Shown in pieces: positions 46,508-54,229 of a stretch of DNA of 64,000 nt. The stretch covers positions 336,582 through 400,581 of the forward strand of contig NZ_QKWN01000004.1 of assembly GCF_007279655.1 (NCBI RefSeq), written 5' to 3'. A program made the position numbers and the translations under genes. Position 1 is the stretch's first letter. Every line of letters starts with the position of its first letter. The DNA comes from Robertkochia solimangrovi (GTDB lineage: Bacteria; Bacteroidota; Bacteroidia; Flavobacteriales; Flavobacteriaceae). The notes under the pieces were generated by a model, which did no database searches, was not told the DNA's origin, and was given only the letters and a program-made list of their open reading frames with translations.

Positions 46508-46550
46508 AAAAAAAGCCTTCAACACTTGCATAAACAAGCGGAAAGCCTTT
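46508..46550 (-). terminator. terminator of the candidate RNA
   Basis: On the minus strand AAAGGCTTTCCGCTTG pairs with CAAGTGTTGAAGGCTTTT through about 16 base pairs with one TT bulge and a TTTATG loop, running into seven T. Confidence 0.8.
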
Positions 46551-46713
46551 CATTGGTTTAACTACTAAACCTTGATCACGAAGAACGTGATCAACAACAC
46601 AACTTATTTTTCAAACTATAAGCCTTGCAGGCCTCTTAGTTTGGGCGACTTGGTTGACCGCCTGTATATTTTTATACTTTTCTTCAACGAACGTTGCGCT
46701 CATAAGAGCTCAA
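46508..46713 (-). ncRNA. candidate structured RNA of about 206 nt
   Basis: A strong -7 box (46720-46727) and a terminator (46508-46550) bracket a segment that folds into a chain of back-to-back hairpins. In RNA order these are 46709-46698 (4 bp), 46696-46685 (4 bp), 46677-46664 (5 bp, GTATA/TATAC), 46662-46644 (6 bp with wobbles), 46643-46612 (CAAACTA/TAGTTTG), 46594-46572 (9 bp, TTGATCACG/CGTGATCAA), 46571-46555 (GGTTTA/TAAACC) and then the terminator. A 30-codon frame (46703-46611, MSATFVEEKY...) also lies inside, so a leader-peptide or small-protein reading is possible. The downstream CoA-transferase has its own -7 box, so this looks like an independent transcript. Confidence 0.6.
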
Positions 46714-46719
46714 TGGTTG

Positions 46720-46727
46720 CAAATATA
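46720..46727 (-). promoter_or_regulatory. -7 promoter box of the candidate RNA
   Basis: TATATTTG followed by CAACC on the minus strand. The tRNA-Asp promoter at 47.7 kb has the identical TATATTTGCA, so this is a strong promoter of stable-RNA type. The -33 element is only a partial match. Confidence 0.65.
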
Positions 46728-46787
46728 CATTTTCTTCCCGTACGAGAAAACATTTAGGGGGGATTAAAAATTCAACACGTTCCAGCA

Positions 46788-47264
46788 TTACTCAGAATCA
46801 CCCTCCAGACGCCTAATCATCTGCTTCATTTCAGCGATCTCCCGTTCCTGAGCTTCGATGATTTCGCCTGCAAGCTTTTTCACTTCAGGATCCTGAATAT
46901 CCGCCCTGTTACTGGTAAGTATCGCAATCGAATGATGCGGAATCATTGCCTTTAACCAAAGGAGATCTCCGATAGGTTTTTGTGCCCGTACCAAATAGAG
47001 CGAACCGAAGAATAGCACAACACTTCCGGCGATCAGGAACATATTCTTATTCCGGTCTCTGTACATGTTTCGCATAAAAAGAAACATGACCACTGCCATT
47101 GTTGCGATTCCCATACAAGCCATATAGAAGCGGGTCAGACTAAAATAAACATGATCGATTTTATAGATATTGAGATACATCGTTCCATACATCGCCACAA
47201 ACGAGACGGCAAGCATCATGAAAAAGGTACGATAACTCCCCTGAGATTTGTTCTTATGATCCAT
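46788..47264 (-). CDS. DUF305-family membrane protein
   Basis: A 158-residue protein with three or four transmembrane helices in the first 100 residues and a C-terminal DUF305-type helical part: LKAMIPHHSIAILTSNRADIQDPEVKKLAGEII then QEREIAEMKQMIRRL. The MIPHH motif with downstream acidic residues is thought to bind metal in this family, which is often linked to copper handling; no copper gene is next to it. The 280 bp upstream (47265-47544) show no gene. Confidence 0.85.
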   Translation of the reverse strand: MDHKNKSQGSYRTFFMMLAVSFVAMYGTMYLNIYKIDHVYFSLTRFYMACMGIATMAVVMFLFMRNMYRDRNKNMFLIAGSVVLFFGSLYLVRAQKPIGDLLWLKAMIPHHSIAILTSNRADIQDPEVKKLAGEIIEAQEREIAEMKQMIRRLEGDSE

Positions 47265-47544
47265 TTTGTAGTTTTTAAATTTTCCTGTTCAACACGAAGA
47301 GGCCCAAAAAGAATAAGCAAGGAACCTCCCGAATAAGATAAGTAACATTACAGGCAACCACAAATTCCTTTAAATTGATTTTAACCAATATGCGATAAAT
47401 AGCAACGTAGATAACCCTCATAAATGAATGCATACTTCAGCTGCTCTGAAATCTATTGCTTAAGGGCATTAAAACGGATCTGGATTTTTTTACGAAACCT
47501 GAAGACACCAGCGCAGGAGGCAAACCGGAGTTAAATTACAAGCA

Positions 47545-47580
47545 TAAAAAAACCCTGCTAATTTATGTTAGCAGGGCTTC
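47545..47580 (-). terminator. terminator after tRNA-Asp (bidirectional shape)
   Basis: CCCTGCTAA / TTAGCAGGG forms a 9-bp perfect stem (47553-47561 and 47568-47576) with a run of A at 47545-47552, i.e. a T run on the minus strand after tRNA-Asp. The plus strand also has T-rich sequence after it. Confidence 0.88.
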
Positions 47581-47590
47581 TTTTTGTTGG

Positions 47591-47664
47591 CGGTCTGGAC
47601 GGGACTCGAACCCGCGACCCCATGCGTGACAGGCATGTATTCTAACCAACTGAACTACCAGACC
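47591..47664 (-). tRNA. tRNA-Asp (anticodon GTC)
   Basis: A 74-nt cloverleaf on the minus strand: acceptor GGTCTGG/CCAGACC, anticodon stem CATGC/GCATG with loop CTGTCAC, T arm GCGGG-TTCGAGT-CCCGT. The discriminator is G; the genome continues CC, so CCA is not fully encoded. Confidence 0.97.
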
Positions 47665-47681
47665 TTTCTTGATTGCGGATG

Positions 47682-47712
47682 CAAATATACACCCCTTTTT
47701 ATATTTCACAAA
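47682..47712 (-). promoter_or_regulatory. Bacteroidota-type promoter of tRNA-Asp
   Basis: On the minus strand TTTG (47712-47709), 19 bp, then TATATTTG (47689-47682), followed by GCATCCGCA as at the tRNA-Gly promoter. Confidence 0.8.
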
Positions 47713-47749
47713 CGTTTTTGAGTAAAAAAATGAAATTAATTTTTAGGGC

Positions 47750-48679
47750 TTACACAAACTTTTGTCTTTCAATTATATAGGTATATAAAATTTTATTCAA
47801 ATCTTTTGAGATATCGGCTTCAACGTATTTAATTCGATACTTCGCACAGGTAAGCCGGATATCATTCACATAAGTTGCCACCTTCTTTTCATAGGCAGAC
47901 TTAACATTCTCTGCAAATAGATCAATAACTTCTCCGGTCTCTACATCGGTAAATCTCCGCGGGGTATTATCAAAATCAAAATGGTATTCACTGGCTTTAT
48001 CCATTACATGAAAAAGAATCACTTCATGTTTATTATATTTTAAATGCTGGAGTGCAGAAAAAAGCCTTGATTTATCGGTCTCCGTCTGAAACATATCGGT
48101 AAATACAAAGATCATACTTCTACGATGGATCTTCTCTGCAATCTGATGCAGAAAAGTGTATGTATGCGTAGGCTTTCCGTAACCAGCGGGTTCAGATAAT
48201 CCTTCCAAAGCCGTCATCAACTGATGAAAATGCCGGTCACTTCCTTTTTCACTGGCATAGAATTCATAGTCGTCGGAATACACACTGAGACCGACCGCAT
48301 CGCGCTGACGCTTCAGCAATGTCATCAGAGCACCGGCCGCCAGTACGGAAAAACCGATCTTATTGTACTCCGTTACCGATTGTCTTTTCATTGCGGGATA
48401 ATGCATGGAAGAACTGTTATCGATAATAAGGTGACACCGGAGATTAGTCTCCTCCTCATACTTTTTGACATAGAGTTTTTCCGTCTTAGCAAATCTTTTC
48501 CAGTCGATATGCCGGGTACTCTCCCCCCTGTTGTAGATCTTATGCTCTGCAAACTCTGAGGAAAATCCATGAAACGGACTCTTATGCATGCCACTGATAA
48601 AACCTTCCACGACCTGATTTGCCAGTAATTCGAGATTACTGAAAAGATTAAGCTTATTGATTTCCGATTGAATATTCAT
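47750..48679 (-). CDS. DUF58-domain protein
   Basis: A 309-residue protein from ATG 48679 (MNIQSEINKL). The DUF58 signature is HKIYNRGESTRHIDWKRFAKTEKLYVKKYEEETN, followed by a vWA-like domain with the metal-site motif LIIDNSSSMHYP (DxSxS). DUF58 proteins are usually found with MoxR ATPases and other vWA proteins (BatA-E) that act in protein complex assembly or stress tolerance; no MoxR is next to this copy. ATG 48709 is an upstream alternative. Confidence 0.9.
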   Translation of the reverse strand: MNIQSEINKLNLFSNLELLANQVVEGFISGMHKSPFHGFSSEFAEHKIYNRGESTRHIDWKRFAKTEKLYVKKYEEETNLRCHLIIDNSSSMHYPAMKRQSVTEYNKIGFSVLAAGALMTLLKRQRDAVGLSVYSDDYEFYASEKGSDRHFHQLMTALEGLSEPAGYGKPTHTYTFLHQIAEKIHRRSMIFVFTDMFQTETDKSRLFSALQHLKYNKHEVILFHVMDKASEYHFDFDNTPRRFTDVETGEVIDLFAENVKSAYEKKVATYVNDIRLTCAKYRIKYVEADISKDLNKILYTYIIERQKFV

Positions 48680-48848
48680 AGATAAATTTCTAAAGACTGC
48701 AATTATCACAGCTTCGATTCGTTAGCATTGTAATAAAGAACGGATGATCAATATAAGATAATGTTAGGTATCTTCGACCATTCGTATTTCATTATTCTTT
48801 AATAATAAAATTACTTTATTACTTTTACACATCCAATTTTTGCAGTGT

Positions 48849-49727
48849 ATGAGCAATTCCTTTGAACGTTATCAGAAACGCAAACTTATTTCCTCTTATT
48901 TTTCGGTGATACTCAGTATCGCCCTGGTACTGTTTCTCCTGGGTGTTCTCGGACTTCTGGTACTCAATACCAAAAAGCTCGCGGATCATTTCAAGGAACA
49001 GGTTGCTATTTCTGTTTTTCTTAAAGACAGCGCAAAGGAAGTAGAGATCAACCAATTGCAGAAAAGTCTTGCTATGGCCGACTATACCCGTTCTGCCGAA
49101 TTCGTTTCCAAAGATGATGCTGCTGAAGAACACAGCAAGGAGATCGGGGAGAACTTTTTGGAATTCCTGGGATATAATCCATTACAGAACTCTATCGACG
49201 TTCATTTGAACGCAGCTTATGTTTCCACTGACAGCATTCAAAAAATCGCAGATCATATTGCTGAAAAGGATTTCGTTGCCGAAGTAGCCTATGACAGTCC
49301 ATTGATCTCACTGCTTAACGAAAATGTGAAACGCATGAGTTTCTGGATACTGATCGCCAGCGGGGTCTTTACACTGATTGCTGTCTTGCTGATCAACAGT
49401 TCGATCAGACTCTCCGTATACTCCAAAAGATTCATCATTAAGACCATGCAAATGGTCGGGGCTACCAAGCGATTTATACGTCGTCCGTTTATCTGGAAAA
49501 GTATAAAACTGGGGATGGTAGGATCTCTGATCGCGATCATCGCCATGGGATCATTGCTTTATTATGCGGATATCAGATTCCCTCAGCTCGGACTTTTGTC
49601 AGACCCAATTCATCTGGCGATACTTTTTGGAGGAATATTTCTAACAGGTATTGTTATTACGTGGATTAGCACTTATATTGCAACACAACGATTTCTCAAT
49701 CTCAGAACTGACGATCTCTATTATTAA
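48849..49727 (+). CDS. ftsX: cell division permease-like protein FtsX
   Basis: A 292-residue FtsX from ATG 48849 (a TTG at 48840 is less likely). It has an N-terminal transmembrane helix (about 18-45), an extracellular domain (about 50-165, EQVAISVFLKDSAKEVEINQLQ), and three C-terminal helices in the ABC permease fold with the MQMVGATKRFIRRPF coupling loop. With the FtsE ATPase it controls peptidoglycan hydrolases at the septum. It heads the five-gene cluster ftsX-DUF3098-uppP-truB-TonB-like; ftsE is not in the window. Confidence 0.93.
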   Translation: MSNSFERYQKRKLISSYFSVILSIALVLFLLGVLGLLVLNTKKLADHFKEQVAISVFLKDSAKEVEINQLQKSLAMADYTRSAEFVSKDDAAEEHSKEIGENFLEFLGYNPLQNSIDVHLNAAYVSTDSIQKIADHIAEKDFVAEVAYDSPLISLLNENVKRMSFWILIASGVFTLIAVLLINSSIRLSVYSKRFIIKTMQMVGATKRFIRRPFIWKSIKLGMVGSLIAIIAMGSLLYYADIRFPQLGLLSDPIHLAILFGGIFLTGIVITWISTYIATQRFLNLRTDDLYY

Positions 49728-49757
49728 AACAAAGGGCTCACCGATAAATTATTAACC

Positions 49758-50030
49758 ATGAAGAAGAAATTACAGGAACTGAAAAAAATGGAAAACGAGA
49801 AGGAATTCATCTTTCAAAGGAAGAATTACATCTTTATGTTCATCGGGTTGGGACTTATCGCTTTAGGATTTATCCTGATGATTGGCGGAGGTAGTGACGA
49901 CCCTAATGTTTTCAATCCCGATATCTATAGCTTCAGAAGAATTCGACTCGCTCCAACTCTGGTATTGTTGGGTTTTGCCGTTGAGGCTTATGCAATCCTC
50001 ATGAATCCTAATAAAAAATCATCCAAATAA
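49758..50030 (+). CDS. DUF3098 small membrane protein
   Basis: A 90-residue protein with two transmembrane helices (about 25-44 and 63-82) joined by a loop containing DPNVFNPDIYSFRRIRLAP, the DUF3098 signature. It lies between ftsX and uppP, an arrangement that is widely kept in Bacteroidota and suggests a role in cell-wall growth or division. ATG 49758 is the natural start; ATG 49788 (MENEKEF) is possible. Confidence 0.87.
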   Translation: MKKKLQELKKMENEKEFIFQRKNYIFMFIGLGLIALGFILMIGGGSDDPNVFNPDIYSFRRIRLAPTLVLLGFAVEAYAILMNPNKKSSK

Positions 50031-50066
50031 TTCCAGCCCAAGGCACTGAATACCGCACCTGAAACT

Positions 50067-50864
50067 ATGGAGATACTCGACGCGATCATTCTTGGCATCA
50101 TTCAAGGACTTACAGAATTTCTGCCGGTTTCATCCAGTGGCCATCTCGAATTAGGTAAGGTGTTACTCGGAGAGCACTCCATTCCCCAGGAAAGCATGTT
50201 ATTTACGGTGATCTTACACTTTGCAACCGCACTGAGTACGATCGTGGTTTTCAGAAGGGATATCACAACCCTACTACAGGGAGTTTTCAGCAGTGGGTGG
50301 AATGAGGACAAAAAATTCGCTCTTAAAATCATCCTGTCGATGATACCTGCAGCATTGATCGGATATTTTTTCGAAGCCCAGCTGGAATCATTATTCGGAG
50401 GCAACATTTTACTGGTGGGCTTTATGCTTATTGTTACAGCATTGCTACTCTATCTTGCAGACAAGGCTAAAAGCACCGGTAAAGAAGTTTCTAACACCAA
50501 TGCCTTTGTCATAGGTGTCTCTCAGGCTATCGCCATGCTTCCGGGCATCTCACGTTCCGGAGCGACTATCTCAACCTCCGTACTCCTCGGAAACGATAAG
50601 GCAAAAGCTGCCCGTTTCTCATTTCTTATGGTCGTTCCACTCATTTTCGGAAAGATTGTAAAGGATACCTTATCCGGAGAGATCAGTCTGGAAAGCAATC
50701 ACCTCAATAGTTTGCTGATCGGATTTATCGCAGCTTTTATTTCCGGAATGATCGCCTGCACCTGGATGATCAAACTCGTTCGCAACAGTAAACTGGTATA
50801 TTTTTCGGTATATTGCTTTATCGTTGGTATCCTCTCCATTGTTCTTGGCTATTATTATATGTAA
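50067..50864 (+). CDS. uppP: undecaprenyl-diphosphatase UppP (BacA)
   Basis: A 265-residue membrane enzyme. Both catalytic motifs are seen: (E/Q)xxE in IIQGLTEFLPVSSSGHL near the N-terminus and LPGISRSGATIS in the middle, with about eight transmembrane segments. It dephosphorylates undecaprenyl pyrophosphate, recycling the lipid carrier of peptidoglycan and surface glycans. The product can give bacitracin resistance when abundant. The truB promoter overlaps its 3' end. Confidence 0.96.
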   Translation: MEILDAIILGIIQGLTEFLPVSSSGHLELGKVLLGEHSIPQESMLFTVILHFATALSTIVVFRRDITTLLQGVFSSGWNEDKKFALKIILSMIPAALIGYFFEAQLESLFGGNILLVGFMLIVTALLLYLADKAKSTGKEVSNTNAFVIGVSQAIAMLPGISRSGATISTSVLLGNDKAKAARFSFLMVVPLIFGKIVKDTLSGEISLESNHLNSLLIGFIAAFISGMIACTWMIKLVRNSKLVYFSVYCFIVGILSIVLGYYYM

Positions 50865-50869
50865 TTTTG
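50839..50869 (+). promoter_or_regulatory. promoter of truB within the uppP 3' end
   Basis: TTG (50839-50841), 20 bp, then TAATTTTG (50862-50869), followed by CAG; the truB ATG is 19 bp further. It allows truB transcription independent of ftsX-uppP. Confidence 0.6.
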
Positions 50870-50888
50870 CAGCTGATAAAAACAGCGT

Positions 50889-51590
50889 ATGTCGTATTCC
50901 GAAACTGAATTCAAGGATGGTAAAATACTATTGATCGATAAACCTCTGAAATGGAGCTCATTTCAGGCGGTAAACAAGATCAAGTGGGCTTTGAAGAAAA
51001 AGTTCGACCTTAAAAAGATCAAAGTGGGACATGCCGGAACTCTCGACCCACTTGCAACAGGCCTTCTTGTCATCTGCACAGGTAAATTCACCAAAAAAAT
51101 TCCCGAATTACAGGGACAGATCAAAGAGTACACAGGCACGATCACCGTTGGCGCGACACGACCATCTTACGATATGGAGACCGAGATCGATGAAACTTTT
51201 AAAACTTCCCATATAACGAATGAATTGATCACAGAATCGGTACCACATTTTATAGGCTCAATCGAACAATATCCCCCTGTATTCTCAGCATTGAAAAAAG
51301 ATGGTAAACGCCTCTATGAATTTGCCCGGGAAGGCAAAGAAGTAGAAATCCAACCGCGTACTATAGAAATTAACGAATTTGAAATCACACGGATTGCTCT
51401 CCCGGAAATAGACTTCAGAGTTGTATGCAGTAAAGGTACTTATATTCGCTCTCTTGCCCATGATTTCGGCAAAAAACTGGGGTCCGGAGCCTATCTTTCT
51501 GCACTTAGGAGAACCAAAATAGGTGATTTCAACGTAAATAATGCATTCGGTCCGGAACAATTTACCGATGATCTTCTGGCTGAAGATTAA
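50889..51590 (+). CDS. truB: tRNA pseudouridine(55) synthase TruB
   Basis: A 233-residue TruB. The catalytic motif GHAGTLDPLATGLL carries the nucleophilic aspartate, preceded by LLIDKPLKWSSFQAVNKIKW and followed by KEYTGTITVGATRPSYDMETE and CSKGTYIRSLAHDFGKKL. It isomerises U55 in the T loop of tRNAs. It is shorter than E. coli TruB because the C-terminal PUA domain is reduced or missing. It lies in the ftsX-uppP cluster. Confidence 0.95.
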   Translation: MSYSETEFKDGKILLIDKPLKWSSFQAVNKIKWALKKKFDLKKIKVGHAGTLDPLATGLLVICTGKFTKKIPELQGQIKEYTGTITVGATRPSYDMETEIDETFKTSHITNELITESVPHFIGSIEQYPPVFSALKKDGKRLYEFAREGKEVEIQPRTIEINEFEITRIALPEIDFRVVCSKGTYIRSLAHDFGKKLGSGAYLSALRRTKIGDFNVNNAFGPEQFTDDLLAED

Positions 51591-51626
51591 AATTTTTATT
51601 TATATTTAAGGTCCAAGTCTATTAAT

Positions 51627-52346
51627 ATGAACCTAAGCAACAAGCAATTATCACTTATAATTTCCTTCTGTCTGATGGGGATAATTGTATTGATTGCATT
51701 CAATATTCAACTCCGCGACAAACAAGAAGAAGAATTTCTTTACGAGATGAGTTTTGATGAAGAGCTTCTGGAAGAACCTGAAGAATTACAGGAAGAGGCT
51801 AAAATGACCGAACTCGAAACCCATATGGCCTATAACGAGGCTGCTGCAGAAAATAAATACACCAAGGAGATCGAGGACTTCAAAACTTTGGAGGAGATCA
51901 AACAGGAACTTGCAGACAGACAGGCTGAAGATTCCGGAGAAGAGCTCAATGAACTTTCAGAGAACATGGGTCTGGCAAAAGAATATACGGAGCGCCTTAA
52001 AAAACAGAAGGAGATGCTTGAAAAGAATCAGGCGAAAGAAGAGGAAGACAAACCGGTCAATATCAAAAGACGCACGACCATCTCCTACTCTATGGTAAAC
52101 CGAAACCATCTTGATCTGCCGAACCCGATCTATACCTGCGAAAGCTTTGGTAAAGTCGTGATCAATATTACTATTGACAGTAAAGGAAAAGTTATAGACG
52201 CCAGCTTTAACGAACACAGTTCAACCACCAGCAATGGTTGTCTTGTAGAAAATGCTATCTACTATGCAGAAAGGTCCCGTTTTAATGCCGACCTTTCCAA
52301 ACCGGAACAGATCGGTTCGATCACCTACCTATTTCAGGGAGAGTAA
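51627..52346 (+). CDS. membrane-anchored TonB-C-like protein
   Basis: A 239-residue protein: N-terminal transmembrane helix (8-27), a long Glu/Lys-rich coiled segment (about 35-145) and a C-terminal domain (about 155-239) with the shape of a TonB C-terminus (CESFGKVVINITIDSKGKVIDASF, then NAIYYAERSRFN and SITYLFQGE). It differs from standard TonB by the lack of a Pro-rich spacer and by paired cysteines (CESFG and NGCLVEN) that may form a disulfide. Its 3' end overlaps the convergent thioredoxin-like gene by 18 bp. Confidence 0.75.
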   Translation: MNLSNKQLSLIISFCLMGIIVLIAFNIQLRDKQEEEFLYEMSFDEELLEEPEELQEEAKMTELETHMAYNEAAAENKYTKEIEDFKTLEEIKQELADRQAEDSGEELNELSENMGLAKEYTERLKKQKEMLEKNQAKEEEDKPVNIKRRTTISYSMVNRNHLDLPNPIYTCESFGKVVINITIDSKGKVIDASFNEHSSTTSNGCLVENAIYYAERSRFNADLSKPEQIGSITYLFQGE

Positions 52347-52949
52347 CTGCAAAAGGTCTGTTACTGTAGTATTCCCTTTATCCTTGTTATACCACATTTG
52401 AATCTCACTTCGGAACTCAGGAGTTATCTTCCCAAAGTTATCTTTAAATTCATTCACTTTATCTCTAAGTGTTGAAGGTCGTGGCCCCCATTCAAAGATC
52501 ACTTCTTCCGTACGATCATCAATTGCGATTAGCTTTGGAATCGAACGTGCACCCTCCGTCAGAAAACTATTCATGAGGTTTTCATGCTCATCCCTTAAAA
52601 CAATCTTCATCGAGATCTTAGAATTCACCTCCGTCATTTGTTGCAGAACAGGCAGCACATGTGCTGCATCGCCACACCATCCTTCAGAGATCACAAGCCA
52701 GGTTTGCTCACCCTTATATTCCTCCAGCGCGGCAATCTGATCTTTTTTTAGCTCAAAACGCTTTTCCCATCGGTCCATTCGTTTCTCATTGAGCAATGTA
52801 TAATCCAAAAAAGATTGGGACTGAGTTTCGCCTGTGACTTTATCTTTTGCCAAAAGGTCCTTAATCAATTTCCGGTATTCCGAATAGGACAACCCTTTCT
52901 GTTTCGCTTCTATTAAAATTTCCTGAATATTATCGGGGGAGATGATCAC
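52329..52949 (-). CDS. thioredoxin-like protein with WCGDAAH active site
   Basis: A 206-residue thioredoxin-fold protein. The usual CxxC is replaced by Cys-Gly-Asp-Ala in SEGWCGDAAHVLPVLQQM, leaving one cysteine; the cis-proline loop is RSIPKLIAID. An N-terminal helical extension (about 1-75) precedes the fold. With a single active-site cysteine it cannot act as a normal dithiol reductase; it may be a monothiol or binding protein. The type occurs in other flavobacteria and is usually annotated as thioredoxin family. Confidence 0.82.
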   Translation of the reverse strand: MIISPDNIQEILIEAKQKGLSYSEYRKLIKDLLAKDKVTGETQSQSFLDYTLLNEKRMDRWEKRFELKKDQIAALEEYKGEQTWLVISEGWCGDAAHVLPVLQQMTEVNSKISMKIVLRDEHENLMNSFLTEGARSIPKLIAIDDRTEEVIFEWGPRPSTLRDKVNEFKDNFGKITPEFRSEIQMWYNKDKGNTTVTDLLQLLSLK

Positions 52950-53034
52950 TATCTTATGTTTTTTATAAGTTGAATACCGTATCTTAGTAGCAGGACTTCC
53001 AATTCCTTACAGATAAATTTATGATTGCAAATAT

Positions 53035-53604
53035 ATGAAACGATGCGGATGGTGCGAAGGCGATGCACTATATGAGGAATATCACGATACCGAATGGGGT
53101 GTTCCGGTTAAGGATGATGATAAACTATTCGAATTTCTTATCCTTGAAACCTTTCAGGCCGGACTAAGCTGGATCACCATATTAAGACGAAGAGAGAACT
53201 TCAGAAAAGCGCTTGATAATTTTGATTATCGCAAGATCGCTACATACGGACCTGAAAAAATAGAAGCACTGGAGAACGACAGCAGCATTATTCGCAATAA
53301 GCTCAAAATAAGAGCGACCATCAGCAATGCCCTGGCATTCCAGGAAATTCAGTCTGAATTTGGAAGTTTCAGCAATTATATCTGGGGATTTGTAGATCAC
53401 AAGCCGATTGTTAACGAACTCGACCATTATAAATTGGCTCCGGCCAATACGGCACTATCAGACAGGATCAGTAAAGATCTGAAAAAGCGCGGCTTCAAAT
53501 TCGTCGGTAGCACGGTTATTTATGCCCATATGCAAGCCACGGGCATGGTAAACGATCACGAAAAAGGCTGCTTCAGGTATGAAGAGGTGAATCGTTTACA
53601 CTGA
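53035..53604 (+). CDS. tag: DNA-3-methyladenine glycosylase I
   Basis: A 189-residue Tag enzyme. The N-terminal zinc and substrate motif MKRCGWCEGDALYEEYHDTEWGVP, the FEFLILETFQAGLSWITIL helix and the C-terminal KRGFKFVGSTVIYAHMQATGMVNDH with the remaining zinc ligands (His/Cys in the NDHEKGC tail) are all present. It removes 3-methyladenine from alkylated DNA to start base-excision repair. It is followed at 30 bp by a beta-barrel protein gene that seems unrelated. Confidence 0.95.
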   Translation: MKRCGWCEGDALYEEYHDTEWGVPVKDDDKLFEFLILETFQAGLSWITILRRRENFRKALDNFDYRKIATYGPEKIEALENDSSIIRNKLKIRATISNALAFQEIQSEFGSFSNYIWGFVDHKPIVNELDHYKLAPANTALSDRISKDLKKRGFKFVGSTVIYAHMQATGMVNDHEKGCFRYEEVNRLH

Positions 53605-53634
53605 TTACTAATAAAGAACTTATCCGCTGTGATT

Positions 53635-54213
53635 ATGAAATGTTCAGTATTCAATCTTACAATTTTATCAATAGTATTCGCGATTTTAAGCTTCCATGAC
53701 ACCTATGCGCAATCAGAAGAGGCGGAGGAACCTCAATATTTAAGTGCCGGTCTGGAAGTCGATGTTCTTCCCTATGTTCTAAATGGCTATATGGGAGCGG
53801 CCTGGGTCAGTAAAAATCATTTCAGGCTAAGGGCGCTCTTCGCTCATGTAAAAATGCCTGATTTTATAACCCCCGATGAATTCACCAATAACAAGATCAA
53901 TTCCTTTGCTTTTCTCCTCGACTATTACCAAAAAAAGGATCTTTCGGGATTCTGGATAGGAGGCGGACCAGTCATTTGGGATGGAAGCATTCAATCTGAG
54001 CAAAGAAGATCCAGTGTTAAATACAAAAGTTACCTGTTGAACGGAAGTATCGGGTATTCCCTGTTTCTGACCAAAAACCTGTATTTAAGTCCGTGGGCCG
54101 GGCTTAGTTTTCGTTTTGCAGGCGACAAGAATATAACGGTCGATGGTTATGATTATGACCCACCCTTTCTCAATCCGGAATTATCCTTGAAATTAGGCTG
54201 GCGATTCTTCTAA
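53635..54213 (+). CDS. small outer-membrane beta-barrel protein
   Basis: A 192-residue secreted protein from ATG 53635 (a GTG 6 bp earlier is less likely). Signal peptide 1-24 (cut after YAQ), then an acidic linker (SEEAEEPQ) and about eight amphipathic strands (YLSAGLEVDVLPYVLNGY, HFRLRALFAHVKM, FWIGGGPVIWDG) with an aromatic C-terminal strand LSLKLGWRFF typical of outer-membrane barrels. No family was recognised; function unknown. Confidence 0.75.
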   Translation: MKCSVFNLTILSIVFAILSFHDTYAQSEEAEEPQYLSAGLEVDVLPYVLNGYMGAAWVSKNHFRLRALFAHVKMPDFITPDEFTNNKINSFAFLLDYYQKKDLSGFWIGGGPVIWDGSIQSEQRRSSVKYKSYLLNGSIGYSLFLTKNLYLSPWAGLSFRFAGDKNITVDGYDYDPPFLNPELSLKLGWRFF

Positions 54214-54229
54214 AACCCAACGTTAGTAT

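Noticed and set aside
46611..46703. 30-codon frame (MSATFVEEKY...) as a protein gene
   Set aside because: It overlaps at least four hairpins and ends inside one. It is kept as an alternative reading in the RNA entry, but is not called a gene.
46572..46757. Plus-strand 61-codon frame opposite the structured RNA
   Set aside because: The promoter, terminator and hairpin order all support the minus strand; the protein shows no family pattern.
47265..47544. Possible gene in the gap upstream of the DUF305 gene
   Set aside because: Only short frames with no start context or protein-like composition; nothing supportable.
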